From Nitrosomonas ureae (lineage in GTDB: Bacteria; Pseudomonadota; Gammaproteobacteria; Burkholderiales; Nitrosomonadaceae): a stretch of 64,000 bases of DNA. The notes beneath the pieces were generated by a model. The model worked only from the letters and a program-made list of their open reading frames with translations, had not been told where the DNA came from and ran no database searches. The stretch covers positions 372,001 through 436,000 of the forward strand of contig NZ_LT907782.1 in NCBI RefSeq assembly GCF_900206265.1, written 5' to 3'. A program made the translations under genes and the position numbers. Positions 28,766 through 37,806 of this stretch are shown here, piece by piece (position 1 is the first letter of the stretch; the number at the start of each line of letters is the position of its first letter).

Positions 28766-30076
28766 GTGGCTGAATTAAGAAAAGTTTTCATTCCGGATAT
28801 CGGAGATTTCAAAGATGTTCCTGTTATTGAGATCTTAATTAAAGCGGGCGATGCTGTTAAAACAGAGGATTCGCTTATTACACTGGAATCTGACAAGGCC
28901 ACAATCGAGATTCCATCACCTTTCAGTGGCTTGATCAGGGAGATTTTTGTCAAATCCGGAGATAAAGTATCGGAGGGCACGGCAATCTTAAGCATCGAAG
29001 ATTCTGATGATACCCAAAGTGAGTCGCTGCCACAAACTGCAGTGGAAGAAAACGCTAACAAGAATGTTGTCGAAGTTACGCCTGAAGTTGGCGTTAAACC
29101 GGATAACGTCCAGTCAGTACAAAACATGCCACAACCGATATCCGCTAGAGATGATATTTCTTCCAGAGCGCATGCAAGTCCATCAATTCGCCGTTTAGCA
29201 CGGGAGTTGGGTGTTAATCTGGAATTAGTTACAGGAAGCGGCCCTAAACAACGTATCTTGAAAGAAGACGTGCAAGCCTATGTAAAAGCGGAATTATCGA
29301 AATCTGGGAATAAAAATTCAGGAACGGCGTTTGATTTTCCGCCATGGCCCGAAGTCAATTTCGCTAAATATGGTCCTGTTGAATCAAGAAGCCTGACACG
29401 TATCAAACAAATCTCTGGCGCCAACTTACATCGTAATTGGGTAATGATTCCGCATGTCACTCAGTTCGATCAAGCGGATATTACTGATTTGGAAGCGTTG
29501 CGAAAAAAATCCAACGAGAATCAAAATGCCACTAAATTTAAATTGACTTTGCTGGCATTTGTGATGAAGGCATTGATCGCGCCGCTAAAGAAATTTCCGG
29601 AGTTTAATGCATCACTCGATAATTATGCAGATGAGGGAAGCAGTTTAATCATCAAACATTATTATCATATCGGCTTTGCCGTGGATACGATCAATGGGCT
29701 GGTTGTGCCTGTAATCAAAGACGTGGATCAGAAAGGAATCTTTGCGATTGCCGAAGAACTAACTCGGCTATCTTCATTAGCACGTGAAGGCAAACTAAAG
29801 CCCACTGATATGCAAGGCGCCAGTTTTACCATATCAAGTTTGGGTGGAATTGGCGGTACAGCATTTACACCCATTATCAATGCTCCTGAAGTTGCCATTC
29901 TGGGAATTTCAAAGGCCGATATTAAACCAGTTTATCAAGACCTCCAATTTATTCCCCGCTTGATACTTCCCCTGTCGCTTTCCTACGATCATCGCGTCAT
30001 TGATGGCGCGGCTGCAGCGCGTTTCACTACACATTTGTCAGAGATATTGACAGATATGCGGCTTGCTTTACTATGA
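28766..30076 (+). CDS. aceF: Pyruvate dehydrogenase E2, dihydrolipoyl acetyltransferase
   Basis: AceF carries the acetyl group on lipoate and transfers it to CoA. The 436-residue protein has a single lipoyl domain (about 3-77, lipoyl lysine K44 in ESDKATIE), a linker, a peripheral-subunit-binding domain (about 133-170; SPSIRRLARELGV) and the catalytic domain ending in the SYDHRVIDGAAAARF motif. The start is GTG 28766 with GAGGAA nine bases upstream; the overlapping ATG at 28764 is out of frame. Confidence 0.96.
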   Translation: MAELRKVFIPDIGDFKDVPVIEILIKAGDAVKTEDSLITLESDKATIEIPSPFSGLIREIFVKSGDKVSEGTAILSIEDSDDTQSESLPQTAVEENANKNVVEVTPEVGVKPDNVQSVQNMPQPISARDDISSRAHASPSIRRLARELGVNLELVTGSGPKQRILKEDVQAYVKAELSKSGNKNSGTAFDFPPWPEVNFAKYGPVESRSLTRIKQISGANLHRNWVMIPHVTQFDQADITDLEALRKKSNENQNATKFKLTLLAFVMKALIAPLKKFPEFNASLDNYADEGSSLIIKHYYHIGFAVDTINGLVVPVIKDVDQKGIFAIAEELTRLSSLAREGKLKPTDMQGASFTISSLGGIGGTAFTPIINAPEVAILGISKADIKPVYQDLQFIPRLILPLSLSYDHRVIDGAAAARFTTHLSEILTDMRLALL

Positions 30077-30105
30077 TGTATCCTAAATCTTGAGATTGAG
30101 AAAAA

Positions 30106-30783
30106 GTGGAAATTATTGATAAGTTTCCTCTAACCGGGATCTATGGGGGTACGTTTGATCCTATTCACTATGGTCACCTGCGTATCGCTGAAGAATTACT
30201 CGATCATGCCGGTTTAAAGCGCATTCTTTTTATTCCTTCAGGTGCACCTCGGTTGCGGGTTGCTCCCGCTGCATCAAGAGGTCACCGGTCAGCCATGGTG
30301 CGTTTGGCAATTCAAGATAACACCCGGTTTTCTCTTGACGAGCGTGAAGTTAATCGTCCGGGTATTAGTACAACGATTCAATCGCTACGTGAGTTCAGGT
30401 GCGAACTTGGTGATCATGCAGCACTTTGTTTTATCCTTGGAGTTGATGCGTTTGTTAAAATAGATCACTGGGTGGAATGGCAGGAGTTATTTGCTTTGTG
30501 CCATATTATTTTGGTTGCCCGTCCGGGTTATGTTCCGATCGGCAAAAACAAGGCGTTATCTGCAGAAATACAAAAGGAATTGGTATCTCGGTCCGTCGCG
30601 TATGCAAGCGATCTCGGATCACAATCCAATGGCTTTATATATACTGCCCGGACATCATTACTGGAAATTTCAGCATCGCATATACGATCATTAATAAAAA
30701 ACAATAAAAGCATACGTTATTTATTACCTGAGAATGTCGTTGATTATATTCAAACCAATCGGTTATACACTGGAAATTTATGA
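30106..30783 (+). CDS. nadD: Nicotinate-nucleotide adenylyltransferase
   Basis: NadD adenylates nicotinate mononucleotide in NAD synthesis. The 225-residue protein has the nucleotidyltransferase motif YGGTFDPIHYGHL (14-26) and the C-terminal ISASHIRSLI, a variant of the ISxTxIR motif with Ser for Thr. It starts with GTG. It overlaps rsfS by four bases, the common nadD-rsfS-rlmH arrangement of proteobacteria. Confidence 0.95.
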   Translation: MEIIDKFPLTGIYGGTFDPIHYGHLRIAEELLDHAGLKRILFIPSGAPRLRVAPAASRGHRSAMVRLAIQDNTRFSLDEREVNRPGISTTIQSLREFRCELGDHAALCFILGVDAFVKIDHWVEWQELFALCHIILVARPGYVPIGKNKALSAEIQKELVSRSVAYASDLGSQSNGFIYTARTSLLEISASHIRSLIKNNKSIRYLLPENVVDYIQTNRLYTGNL

Positions 30784-31106
30784 ATTCTGAAAAGCTTATT
30801 AAGGTCATAATCGATGCACTGGAGGAAATTAAAGCGCACGATATCGATGTAATCAATGTCACAAAAATAACTTCGATGTTTGAACATATCATCATTGCCA
30901 GCGCGGATTCAACGCGCCAGACAAAATCTCTGGCAAACAATGTACAAGAAAAGGTCAAAGCTGCTGGAGGAAATGTTTTTAGTGTGGAAGGAGAGCAGTC
31001 AGGCGACTGGCTGCTGGTTGACGTGGGTGATGTGATCGTACACATCATGCTACCGGCCGTTCGCGAATACTACAATTTGAAAGCGTTATGGTGCGAGCGG
31101 AATTAA
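30780..31106 (+). CDS. rsfS: Ribosomal silencing factor RsfS
   Basis: RsfS binds protein L14 of the 50S subunit and blocks subunit joining in starvation. The 108-residue protein shows the family pattern: ALEEIKAHDIDVINV, IIASADSTRQTKSLAN and the conserved GDWLLVDVGDVIVHIM with YYNLKALW at the end. Its ATG overlaps the nadD stop. Confidence 0.96.
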   Translation: MNSEKLIKVIIDALEEIKAHDIDVINVTKITSMFEHIIIASADSTRQTKSLANNVQEKVKAAGGNVFSVEGEQSGDWLLVDVGDVIVHIMLPAVREYYNLKALWCERN

Positions 31107-31139
31107 TCCTCCCCGGATCATGCATGATTTCTTCATATT

Positions 31140-31610
31140 ATGAAATGTTTTATACTCGCGGTCGGGCATAAAATGCCAGATTGGGTCAATACGGGTTATC
31201 TTGAATATATCAAACGCATACCGCGAGAAATATCAGTGAATTTGATTGAAATAAAACCGGAAAAACGGGTTGCGGGGAAACCGGTTGAACAGCTTCTTTT
31301 GGCAGAATATCATCGTATTCGTGCAGTTCTGCCGCACCATTGCCGGATTCAAGTCTTGGATGAAAGTGGTCAGCAATGGACAACAAAACAATTTGCCAAT
31401 GAAATGCAAGGATGGATGGATAGTGGCGATGCAATCGCCTTTGTGATTGGGGGAGCAGATGGTTTGCATTGTGATATCAAACATACTGCCAACGCATTGA
31501 TCGCCGTATCGAAATTTACGTTACCCCATGGACTTGTCCGTGTAGTACTGGCAGAGCAACTCTATCGGGCTATATCAATTATAAAAAACCATCCTTACCA
31601 CAGGGATTGA
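31140..31610 (+). CDS. rlmH: 23S rRNA pseudouridine-1915 N3-methyltransferase
   Basis: RlmH methylates pseudouridine 1915 in helix 69 of 23S rRNA using SAM. The 156-residue protein has the SPOUT knot motifs [10 protein letters not shown] (about 102-111) and the C-terminal [20 protein letters not shown] with NHPYHRD at the end. It follows rsfS by 33 bp in the standard order. Confidence 0.97.
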   Translation: MKCFILAVGHKMPDWVNTGYLEYIKRIPREISVNLIEIKPEKRVAGKPVEQLLLAEYHRIRAVLPHHCRIQVLDESGQQWTTKQFANEMQGWMDSGDAIAFVIGGADGLHCDIKHTANALIAVSKFTLPHGLVRVVLAEQLYRAISIIKNHPYHRD

Positions 31611-31717
31611 AAAACGAGCATGCTCTTACTCAATTTTCCACCGTATTTCAGATCCGATAAATAAACTGCTACTGATATCGAATCCTGCGTTTACTGATTA
31701 AAACTATATTAATTGAG

Positions 31718-32335
31718 ATGTTTCCCGAGAACCAAATCTATCTTGCCTCAAGAAGCCCTAGAAGACGTGAATTATTAAGACAGGTGGGCGTACGATTTAA
31801 TCTTCTGATGATGCGTGAAACTTTAGGCCGTACGATTGATATCGATGAACAGTCATTTGAAAATGAAGCGCCTACTGACTATATTTATCGGATTACACAG
31901 TATAAAGCTAACGAAAGCTGGAAAAGGTTGTTGCAACGCCGGTTGCCGGTATTACCTGTCCTGGTCGCTGATACAATTGTCACGATTGACGGCACCATAT
32001 TAGGTAAACCCAGGGATAAAATGCACGCAACTGATATGCTAAAAACTCTATCCGGGCGATCACATCAGGTACTAACCGCTATTGGTGTTGGAATCAGAGA
32101 TAATATTCAAGTTAAGCTATCGACTTCAACCGTACGATTTCGTGAAATTACCGAACAGGAAATACGCCGATATCTGGAAAACAATAATATCTTGGACAAA
32201 GCGGGCGCTTATGCAATTCAAGGTATGGCAGCTGCATTTATCGCTGAAATATCAGGAAGCTATAGTGGGATTATGGGTCTTCCACTGTATGAAACCATAC
32301 AATTGTTAGAGGAAACCGGCATACAAGTTGTTTAA
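31718..32335 (+). CDS. maf: Maf-family nucleotide pyrophosphatase (YhdE type)
   Basis: Maf proteins hydrolyse non-canonical or modified nucleoside triphosphates, the YhdE branch dTTP/UTP. The 205-residue protein has the start IYLASRSPRRRELL, the catalytic aspartate region VADTIVTIDG, the LSGRSHQVLTAIG motif and AGAYAIQGMAAAFI. RNase G follows about 100 bp later, the usual neighbour. Confidence 0.94.
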   Translation: MFPENQIYLASRSPRRRELLRQVGVRFNLLMMRETLGRTIDIDEQSFENEAPTDYIYRITQYKANESWKRLLQRRLPVLPVLVADTIVTIDGTILGKPRDKMHATDMLKTLSGRSHQVLTAIGVGIRDNIQVKLSTSTVRFREITEQEIRRYLENNNILDKAGAYAIQGMAAAFIAEISGSYSGIMGLPLYETIQLLEETGIQVV

Positions 32336-32435
32336 TTTGAATATCAAGATTGAATTTATCCTGCGATATTATACGAAGGATGTTGTAATAAGCCTTTGAC
32401 TCCTTAGATCAATTACCTGATTTAACGTATCGGAC

Positions 32436-33890
32436 ATGAGTAACGAAATTCTAGTGAATATTACGCCCCAAGAAACCAGGGTTGCTATACTCGAACAAGG
32501 CGTAACACAAGAACTGCATATCGAGCGTACCAGCGGACGCGGTATCGTAGGAAATATTTATAACGGACGGGTGAGTCGTGTGTTACCAGGTATGCAATCG
32601 GCGTTTGTAGATATTGGTCTTGACCGGGCGGCTTTCTTACATGTGGCTGATATTCGTGATCCCAAGCCGGAAGGGGATGTTATGAAACCGATCGAGAAGC
32701 TGCTTTACGAAGGCAGTAGTATCGTGGTTCAAGTGATCAAGGATGCGATAAGCACCAAGGGTGCTCGTCTTTCTACTCAGATAAGCCTGGCGGGCCGGTT
32801 ATTGGTTTATCTGCCGCAAGAATCCCATATCGGTATCTCGCAGCGTATCGAAGATGACAGCGAGCGTGAGTTATTACGTGAAAAGTTGCAGCAAATTCTT
32901 CCCGAGGATGAAGCGGGTGGTTATATCATCCGAACTATGGCGGAAACTGCGGATGAAAACGATCTGCGCGCTGATTTGGAGTATTTGCATCGATTGTGGC
33001 GCGACATCCAACAAAAGTCTGCGACCATTTCTGCGCCCGTATTGCTTTATCAGGATTTGGATCTCGGCCACCGCGTATTACGCGATTTTATCGATGAGGA
33101 TACAGCTCGTATTCTGGTTGATTCACGTGAAAATTATCAAAAACTGGTGAAATTTGCACAAAGCTACATGACGTGCATCGCGGAGCGGATAACTTTGTAT
33201 ACCGGCGATCGGCCATTATTTGATTTGTATGCTGTTGAAGAAGAGATTGAGAGATCTCTGGCCAAGCGGGTTAATTTAAAATCGGGCGGATATTTAATCA
33301 TCGATCAAACTGAAGCGCTCACCACAATGGATGTCAATACCGGCGGTTTTATTGGTGTGCGCAATTTCGACGATACTGTATTTAAAACCAATCTTGAGGC
33401 GGCACAGGTCATTGCCAGACAACTGCGTATGCGCAATCTGGGTGGAATTATCATCATAGACTTCATCGATATGGAGTCTGACGACCACAAAAATGCGGTT
33501 CTGACTGAATTCAACAAGGCGTTGTCGAAAGATCGTACACGCATAACCGTCAACGGTTTCAGCACATTAGGTCTGGTTGAAATGACGCGCAAACGTACCC
33601 GCGAGAGTTTGGCCCATGTACTCTGCGAAACCTGCCCGACTTGCCAGGGGCGCGGCGAAGTCAGGACGGCACAAACCATCTGCTATGAGATTTTGCGGGA
33701 GCTGCTTCGGGAATCGAGGCAATTTGATGCGAATGAATTCCGAATTCTGGCATCACAGCAAGTCATTGATTTGTTTCTGGATGAAGAATCGCAAAGTTTG
33801 GCGCAACTGGGTGATTTCATAGCTAAGCCTATAAGTCTGCAAATTGAGGAATCTTACTCACAAGAGCAATACGATGTGATATTGATGTAG
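32436..33890 (+). CDS. rng: Ribonuclease G
   Basis: RNase G is an endonuclease that finishes the 5' end of 16S rRNA and decays some mRNAs. The 484-residue protein has the S1-like domain (about 38-125; GNIYNGRVSRVLPGMQSAFVD), the RNase H-like and DNase I-like core with the magnesium-binding aspartates in TTMDVNTGGFIG and IIIDFIDM, and the zinc-link motif CETCPTC. It lacks the long RNase E C-terminal scaffold. Confidence 0.96.
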   Translation: MSNEILVNITPQETRVAILEQGVTQELHIERTSGRGIVGNIYNGRVSRVLPGMQSAFVDIGLDRAAFLHVADIRDPKPEGDVMKPIEKLLYEGSSIVVQVIKDAISTKGARLSTQISLAGRLLVYLPQESHIGISQRIEDDSERELLREKLQQILPEDEAGGYIIRTMAETADENDLRADLEYLHRLWRDIQQKSATISAPVLLYQDLDLGHRVLRDFIDEDTARILVDSRENYQKLVKFAQSYMTCIAERITLYTGDRPLFDLYAVEEEIERSLAKRVNLKSGGYLIIDQTEALTTMDVNTGGFIGVRNFDDTVFKTNLEAAQVIARQLRMRNLGGIIIIDFIDMESDDHKNAVLTEFNKALSKDRTRITVNGFSTLGLVEMTRKRTRESLAHVLCETCPTCQGRGEVRTAQTICYEILRELLRESRQFDANEFRILASQQVIDLFLDEESQSLAQLGDFIAKPISLQIEESYSQEQYDVILM

Positions 33891-34074
33891 CATATCTGTG
33901 GATGGAAAATTCAAGGTTCGATCAATTATCAGATAAATTCTAAAATCCCAGAAAGAGTACGCTGTTTACTTAACCCTGTTGGCGCTGTGTTTGACAGCCT
34001 ATCAAGCTTTCAGTATATTTAATAGAATATAAAGTATTTTGATTTCTGCCTTAAATCTTTTTGTTTGATTTTGT

Positions 34075-35292
34075 ATGCGCATCGTTGTTACTGGAATGGG
34101 GGTTGTTTCACCGATCGGTACCGGCATCGATCAGTTCTGGAATGCAGCAATTAAAGGTACGAGCGGAATCAATGTCATTCAGTGTTTTGATGCATCCGGC
34201 CTTCGCTCCCGCATAGCCGGTCAAATTACAGGATTCGATCCAGCGACTTTTCTGACAGCAAAACAGTTGGAACAAACTGACCGGTTCACACAATTAGCAT
34301 TATGTGCGGCAGATCAAGCCCTAACAGATGCAGGTAGTCTGAAACACTATGAGCCACGGCGTTTGGCTGTAAGTCTAGGTTCCGGCATGGGTGGATTTTC
34401 AACCTTTGAATCTTCAGCAGCACGCAAGTTTCAGAACAAATCCATACCCCCGTTTACTGTACCTCGCATTATGGCCAATTCCGCGGCCGCCTGGATTGCC
34501 ACAAAGCATGGATTTAAAGGTGCCAATCTGACATGCAGCACCGCCTGTTCGTCTGGTGCGAATGCTATCGGCATGGGATTGGATTTATTGCGCACCGGAA
34601 AAGCAGATGTCGTTGTTGCAGGTGGTACGGAAGCGTGCGTATTACCGCTGACTATTGCAGGTTTCGAAGCGTTGCATGCATTATCCACCGGATTTAACAC
34701 TGATCCTGCGCATGCATCACGTCCATTCGCCCAAAGGCGTGACGGCTTTGTCATTGGAGAAGGTGCGGGTATATTGATTCTGGAAAAAGAAGAACAAGCA
34801 CAACAGCGAGGAGCCAAAATCTATGCGCAAATTGCCGGGTATGGCTGTGCTTGTGATGCGGCGCATATTGTTGCGCCTGATATAAGCGGACAAGTTGCGG
34901 CAATGCAAACTGCGATTGAGGATGCCGGAATTGCACCTGACCAGATAGATTATATTAACGCGCATGCAACTTCTACGCCACTGGGGGATGTGATTGAGAC
35001 TAAGGCGATCAAGCAGCTTTTCGGTTTGCATGCAGAGGAAATTTCCATTAGCGCAACTAAGTCGATGATCGGTCATACCATTGGTGCCTCGGCTGCGATC
35101 GGCAGCATCGCAACCATCATGGCGCTGCATACCAGCATGATCCATCCCACGATAAATCTGGATGAAGCGGATTCTGAATGTGATCTTAACTATACGCCCA
35201 ATCATGCAGTGCAGAGACAAGTACAAGCAGGTATGTGTAATGCATTTGGTTTTGGTGGAAATAATGCCAGTATCGTCTTTACAACTCCTTAA
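34075..35292 (+). CDS. Beta-ketoacyl-ACP synthase II-like enzyme
   Basis: This 405-residue condensing enzyme extends acyl-ACP chains with malonyl-ACP. The Cys-His-His triad is visible: CSTACSSGANAIG (about 157-169), NAHATSTPLGD (about 299-309) and SATKSMIGHTIGASAA (about 323-338). An ACP gene follows after 15 bp. There is no fabG, fabD or plsX nearby, so this pair may serve a side pathway, such as a special fatty acid, and need not be the main FabF. Confidence 0.88.
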   Translation: MRIVVTGMGVVSPIGTGIDQFWNAAIKGTSGINVIQCFDASGLRSRIAGQITGFDPATFLTAKQLEQTDRFTQLALCAADQALTDAGSLKHYEPRRLAVSLGSGMGGFSTFESSAARKFQNKSIPPFTVPRIMANSAAAWIATKHGFKGANLTCSTACSSGANAIGMGLDLLRTGKADVVVAGGTEACVLPLTIAGFEALHALSTGFNTDPAHASRPFAQRRDGFVIGEGAGILILEKEEQAQQRGAKIYAQIAGYGCACDAAHIVAPDISGQVAAMQTAIEDAGIAPDQIDYINAHATSTPLGDVIETKAIKQLFGLHAEEISISATKSMIGHTIGASAAIGSIATIMALHTSMIHPTINLDEADSECDLNYTPNHAVQRQVQAGMCNAFGFGGNNASIVFTTP

Positions 35293-35307
35293 TATGGATA
35301 CGAATAT

Positions 35308-35562
35308 ATGGATACAACAGAACTTGAAATGAAAGTGATCCGGTTTATCACGGAAAAAGTTGAGAATGCGAGCGCTTCAATGATTACTACTGCATCGAAA
35401 TTTGAAGAACTTGGACTTGATTCGATGGATACTATCCAACTCCTCTTTGACGCGGAAGATGCTTTTGGTATTAGCTTTGAAGGCGAAGAAGTTAAAGGAT
35501 TCCGTAGCGTAGGGGATATTATCGATTATATAAGCAAGCATCCACCGGAATCGAAACAGTGA
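35308..35562 (+). CDS. Acyl carrier protein (non-canonical)
   Basis: This 84-residue carrier protein has the phosphopantetheine serine at 39 in LGLDSMDTIQLL. The main AcpP normally reads GADSLDTVELV, so this is a divergent ACP. It is acidic, as expected, with the helix EDAFGISFEGEEV. It is paired with the ketosynthase 15 bp upstream and is probably its dedicated partner. Confidence 0.88.
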   Translation: MDTTELEMKVIRFITEKVENASASMITTASKFEELGLDSMDTIQLLFDAEDAFGISFEGEEVKGFRSVGDIIDYISKHPPESKQ

Positions 35563-35776
35563 AAGAGAGTTTTGTTACACGTTGGTTTGCTTGAACTTGA
35601 ATAAGGGGCGGGAATAGCTGATTTTGAGTTTCCCCGTACCTGATAAAAATATTTCCCTATCCCTGTTTTTACAGATATAACTTAGACCAATGATGATGGT
35701 TAGATTGATGGATCGATTCATGGAAGGGATAATGTTATGAGAATGCAGAAGCTGATTCTCAATTAAAATATAATAT
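35563..35776. other. Intergenic region between the ACP gene and the IS5-type element
   Basis: This short, AT-rich stretch holds no reading frame that I would call. It ends at the TCTAT direct repeat (35777-35781) that marks the insertion site of the next element. Confidence 0.4.
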
Positions 35777-35781
35777 TCTAT

Positions 35782-37066
35782 GAGATCTTTGCAAAATCAC
35801 AAAGATTTTCTATTTTGCTGTAATTCCCGATTTATTTGCCTGTCACTGGGAATTTTTAAGCTATCTTGCCGTAAATAAGCCGAAATAATCATTCTAAAGT
35901 GGCCGTTTCTGTCGAGAGGAGGAGGCAATCTCCCTATGTTTGTGTTATCAATCGGTGATCGGCAACGAGTCTGGGTAACCTTTTTAAGTTATACGCCATA
36001 GCCAAGAGCATGTGCCAAGCATGCGCTTTGGCCAGACCACGATAACGCAGGATTTTGGCATTGAACCACCTTGCCTGGCTGCCGAAAGTGCGCTCTACAA
36101 CATACCGGGCTTTCGTGATCAAGCTATTGCGCTGCAACTGCCGCCGCGTCAATGGATTGTTCCTCAAAGCCTTATCCTGAATGCCGTTTTTGATACCACG
36201 TGATTTCAAAGCAGCCCGATGTTTTTGACTGCTATACGCCTTGTCGGCATGGATACGGGTTCCCGGTCGGATATTGGCTTTCTCCAACAAACCCAGCAGC
36301 GGTTTGCTGTCATGGCAATTGGCCGCGGTGGTTTCAACCGTCAGCACCAAACCATTGCCATCTACTACCGTATGCTGCTTATAACCGAACACTGATTTGC
36401 CGCCCTTCTGAATCCAATATGCTTCGCTATCTACACCGGGTTGGGTCACTTCAATGACCCGCATCGCTGATTGAGCACCCGGCTCATCATCTCGTTCTTC
36501 CCGATCGTTGACCACTTCATAAGCAGGCCTGGCTTTAGGTCTACGCGGACTTTGCGTAATGCTCGCATCAACATGGCAGCCTTTCCTAACCGCGATGTCG
36601 TGCACTTGTATCTGCTCATTCACCCGCGCTAACAATTCATCCCAAGCGTCCGCTGCCGTCAGGCGGGTTCTGAAGCGTGATAACACGGAATGATCCGGTA
36701 CATCGTCTTCTAACGACAAACCCAAAAATCGCATCACATGCAGGTTCGAATTCGACATGTCTTCCACCGATTCATCGCTTAAACCACCGTTCCAGATTCT
36801 TACCAGCAGCATCTTGAACAGCAGCAATCCGGAATACGCCGGACGACCTGCCGCATCCGATACCGGTGCATAATGAGCTGCGATGGCTTTCTCTATCGAG
36901 TTCCAGTCTATCAACTGATCGATTTGCTTTAGAAAATTTTCCTTACGGGTACGGCGGGTTACATCGTATTCCGAAAAACTCATAGTCAACACTTCAATGC
37001 TATTGTTTTAAAACACAATACTATCATCCAATCCCTTATTCTGGGAGTGTTACGTGCAAAGGTCTC
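35782..37066 (-). mobile_element. IS5-family insertion sequence, complete, with target duplication
   Basis: The element is about 1285 bp. Its left end reads GAGATCTTTGCAAAATC (35782 on). Its right end, read inward on the other strand, is GAGACCTTTGCACGTAA (from 37066). The ends match at 11 of the first 12 bases. It is flanked by the identical 5-bp repeat TCTAT at 35777-35781 and 37067-37071. One intact transposase gene lies on the minus strand. The intact ends and gene suggest recent activity. Confidence 0.88.
35934..36983 (-). CDS. IS5-family DDE transposase
   Basis: This 349-residue transposase has the IS5-group N-terminus (SFSEYDVTRRTRKENFLKQI, and DQLIDWNSIEKAI). The RNase H-like core has aspartates in CHVDASITQSPRRPK and IHADKAYSSQKHR and the glutamate in ARYVVERTFGSQARWF. 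The start is ATG 36983; a GTG three codons earlier is possible. The frame is uninterrupted, so the element may be active. Confidence 0.92.
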   Translation of the reverse strand: MSFSEYDVTRRTRKENFLKQIDQLIDWNSIEKAIAAHYAPVSDAAGRPAYSGLLLFKMLLVRIWNGGLSDESVEDMSNSNLHVMRFLGLSLEDDVPDHSVLSRFRTRLTAADAWDELLARVNEQIQVHDIAVRKGCHVDASITQSPRRPKARPAYEVVNDREERDDEPGAQSAMRVIEVTQPGVDSEAYWIQKGGKSVFGYKQHTVVDGNGLVLTVETTAANCHDSKPLLGLLEKANIRPGTRIHADKAYSSQKHRAALKSRGIKNGIQDKALRNNPLTRRQLQRNSLITKARYVVERTFGSQARWFNAKILRYRGLAKAHAWHMLLAMAYNLKRLPRLVADHRLITQT

Positions 37067-37071
37067 TCTAT

Positions 37072-37380
37072 ATGTTATATCCGCATAATTCTGATTACAT
37101 CACCTGTTGAATCTTTTCTGGTATTACAAAGGTCATACCGCTTGGTTGAATAAGTTAATTTTTTGACATTGCTGGTGTGGGCCTGGGTTGATGCATGGGA
37201 TAAATTCTACCTCTGAGTCAGATAACCCACTCGAGAACACCCTACAAGACAAGAGCTTTTATTCTACGCTGACACACTCTGATTCAAGAGACTCATTACG
37301 ATAAGCCTGATCATTCATTCGGACCAAACACTGTAAAGTGGAACGGCTTAACTTTTTTTGCAATTTAAGAGGATAAAAAC
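37072..37380. other. Intergenic region before rnk
   Basis: This 309-bp stretch lies between the IS5-type element and rnk. It must hold the rnk promoter, and AAGAGGA lies eight bases before the rnk ATG. I see no other gene, hairpin or repeat that I trust. Confidence 0.4.
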
Positions 37381-37791
37381 ATGAAAAATATACCGCCTAT
37401 TATTATAACCAGTCTGGACCAGGCACGCCTTGAACGCTTGTTCAGCTCCAGAAACTATAGTCAACTTCCCGGGATTGATGCACTTATTGATGAAATTGAT
37501 CGCGCATCAGTTGTAGAACCCACTGAGGTACCACCTGATGTAATTACTATGAATTCGACGATTCGTTTTGTCGATGATATGAATGGCTCGGAGCATCAGC
37601 TTACGCTTGTTTATCCTGATGAAGCAGGCGCACATGGAACAATCTCTATAGCAGCTCCTGTCGGAAGCGCTTTGCTCGGGTTGTCTGTAGGTCAATCAAT
37701 TAGGTGGCAAGTACCAGGAGGACGAGAACTCAATCTGCGCGTACTTGAGGTCATTCGACAGCCCGAAGCAATGGGAGAGTACCTCCGGTGA
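37381..37791 (+). CDS. rnk: Rnk-type regulator of nucleoside diphosphate kinase (GreA/B fold)
   Basis: Rnk proteins bind RNA polymerase and resemble GreA/GreB but lack the long coiled coil. The 136-residue protein has the short N-terminal segment (TSLDQARLERLF) and the GreA/B C-terminal domain: STIRFVDDMNGSEHQLTLVYPDEA, ISIAAPVGSALLGLSVGQSI and LRVLEVIRQPEA. AAGAGGA precedes the ATG. Confidence 0.9.
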   Translation: MKNIPPIIITSLDQARLERLFSSRNYSQLPGIDALIDEIDRASVVEPTEVPPDVITMNSTIRFVDDMNGSEHQLTLVYPDEAGAHGTISIAAPVGSALLGLSVGQSIRWQVPGGRELNLRVLEVIRQPEAMGEYLR

Positions 37792-37806
37792 ACTCCGTAT
37801 TTTCAA

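Noticed and set aside
36012..36457. Plus-strand frames within the IS5-type transposase
   Set aside because: They are antisense shadows of the intact transposase.
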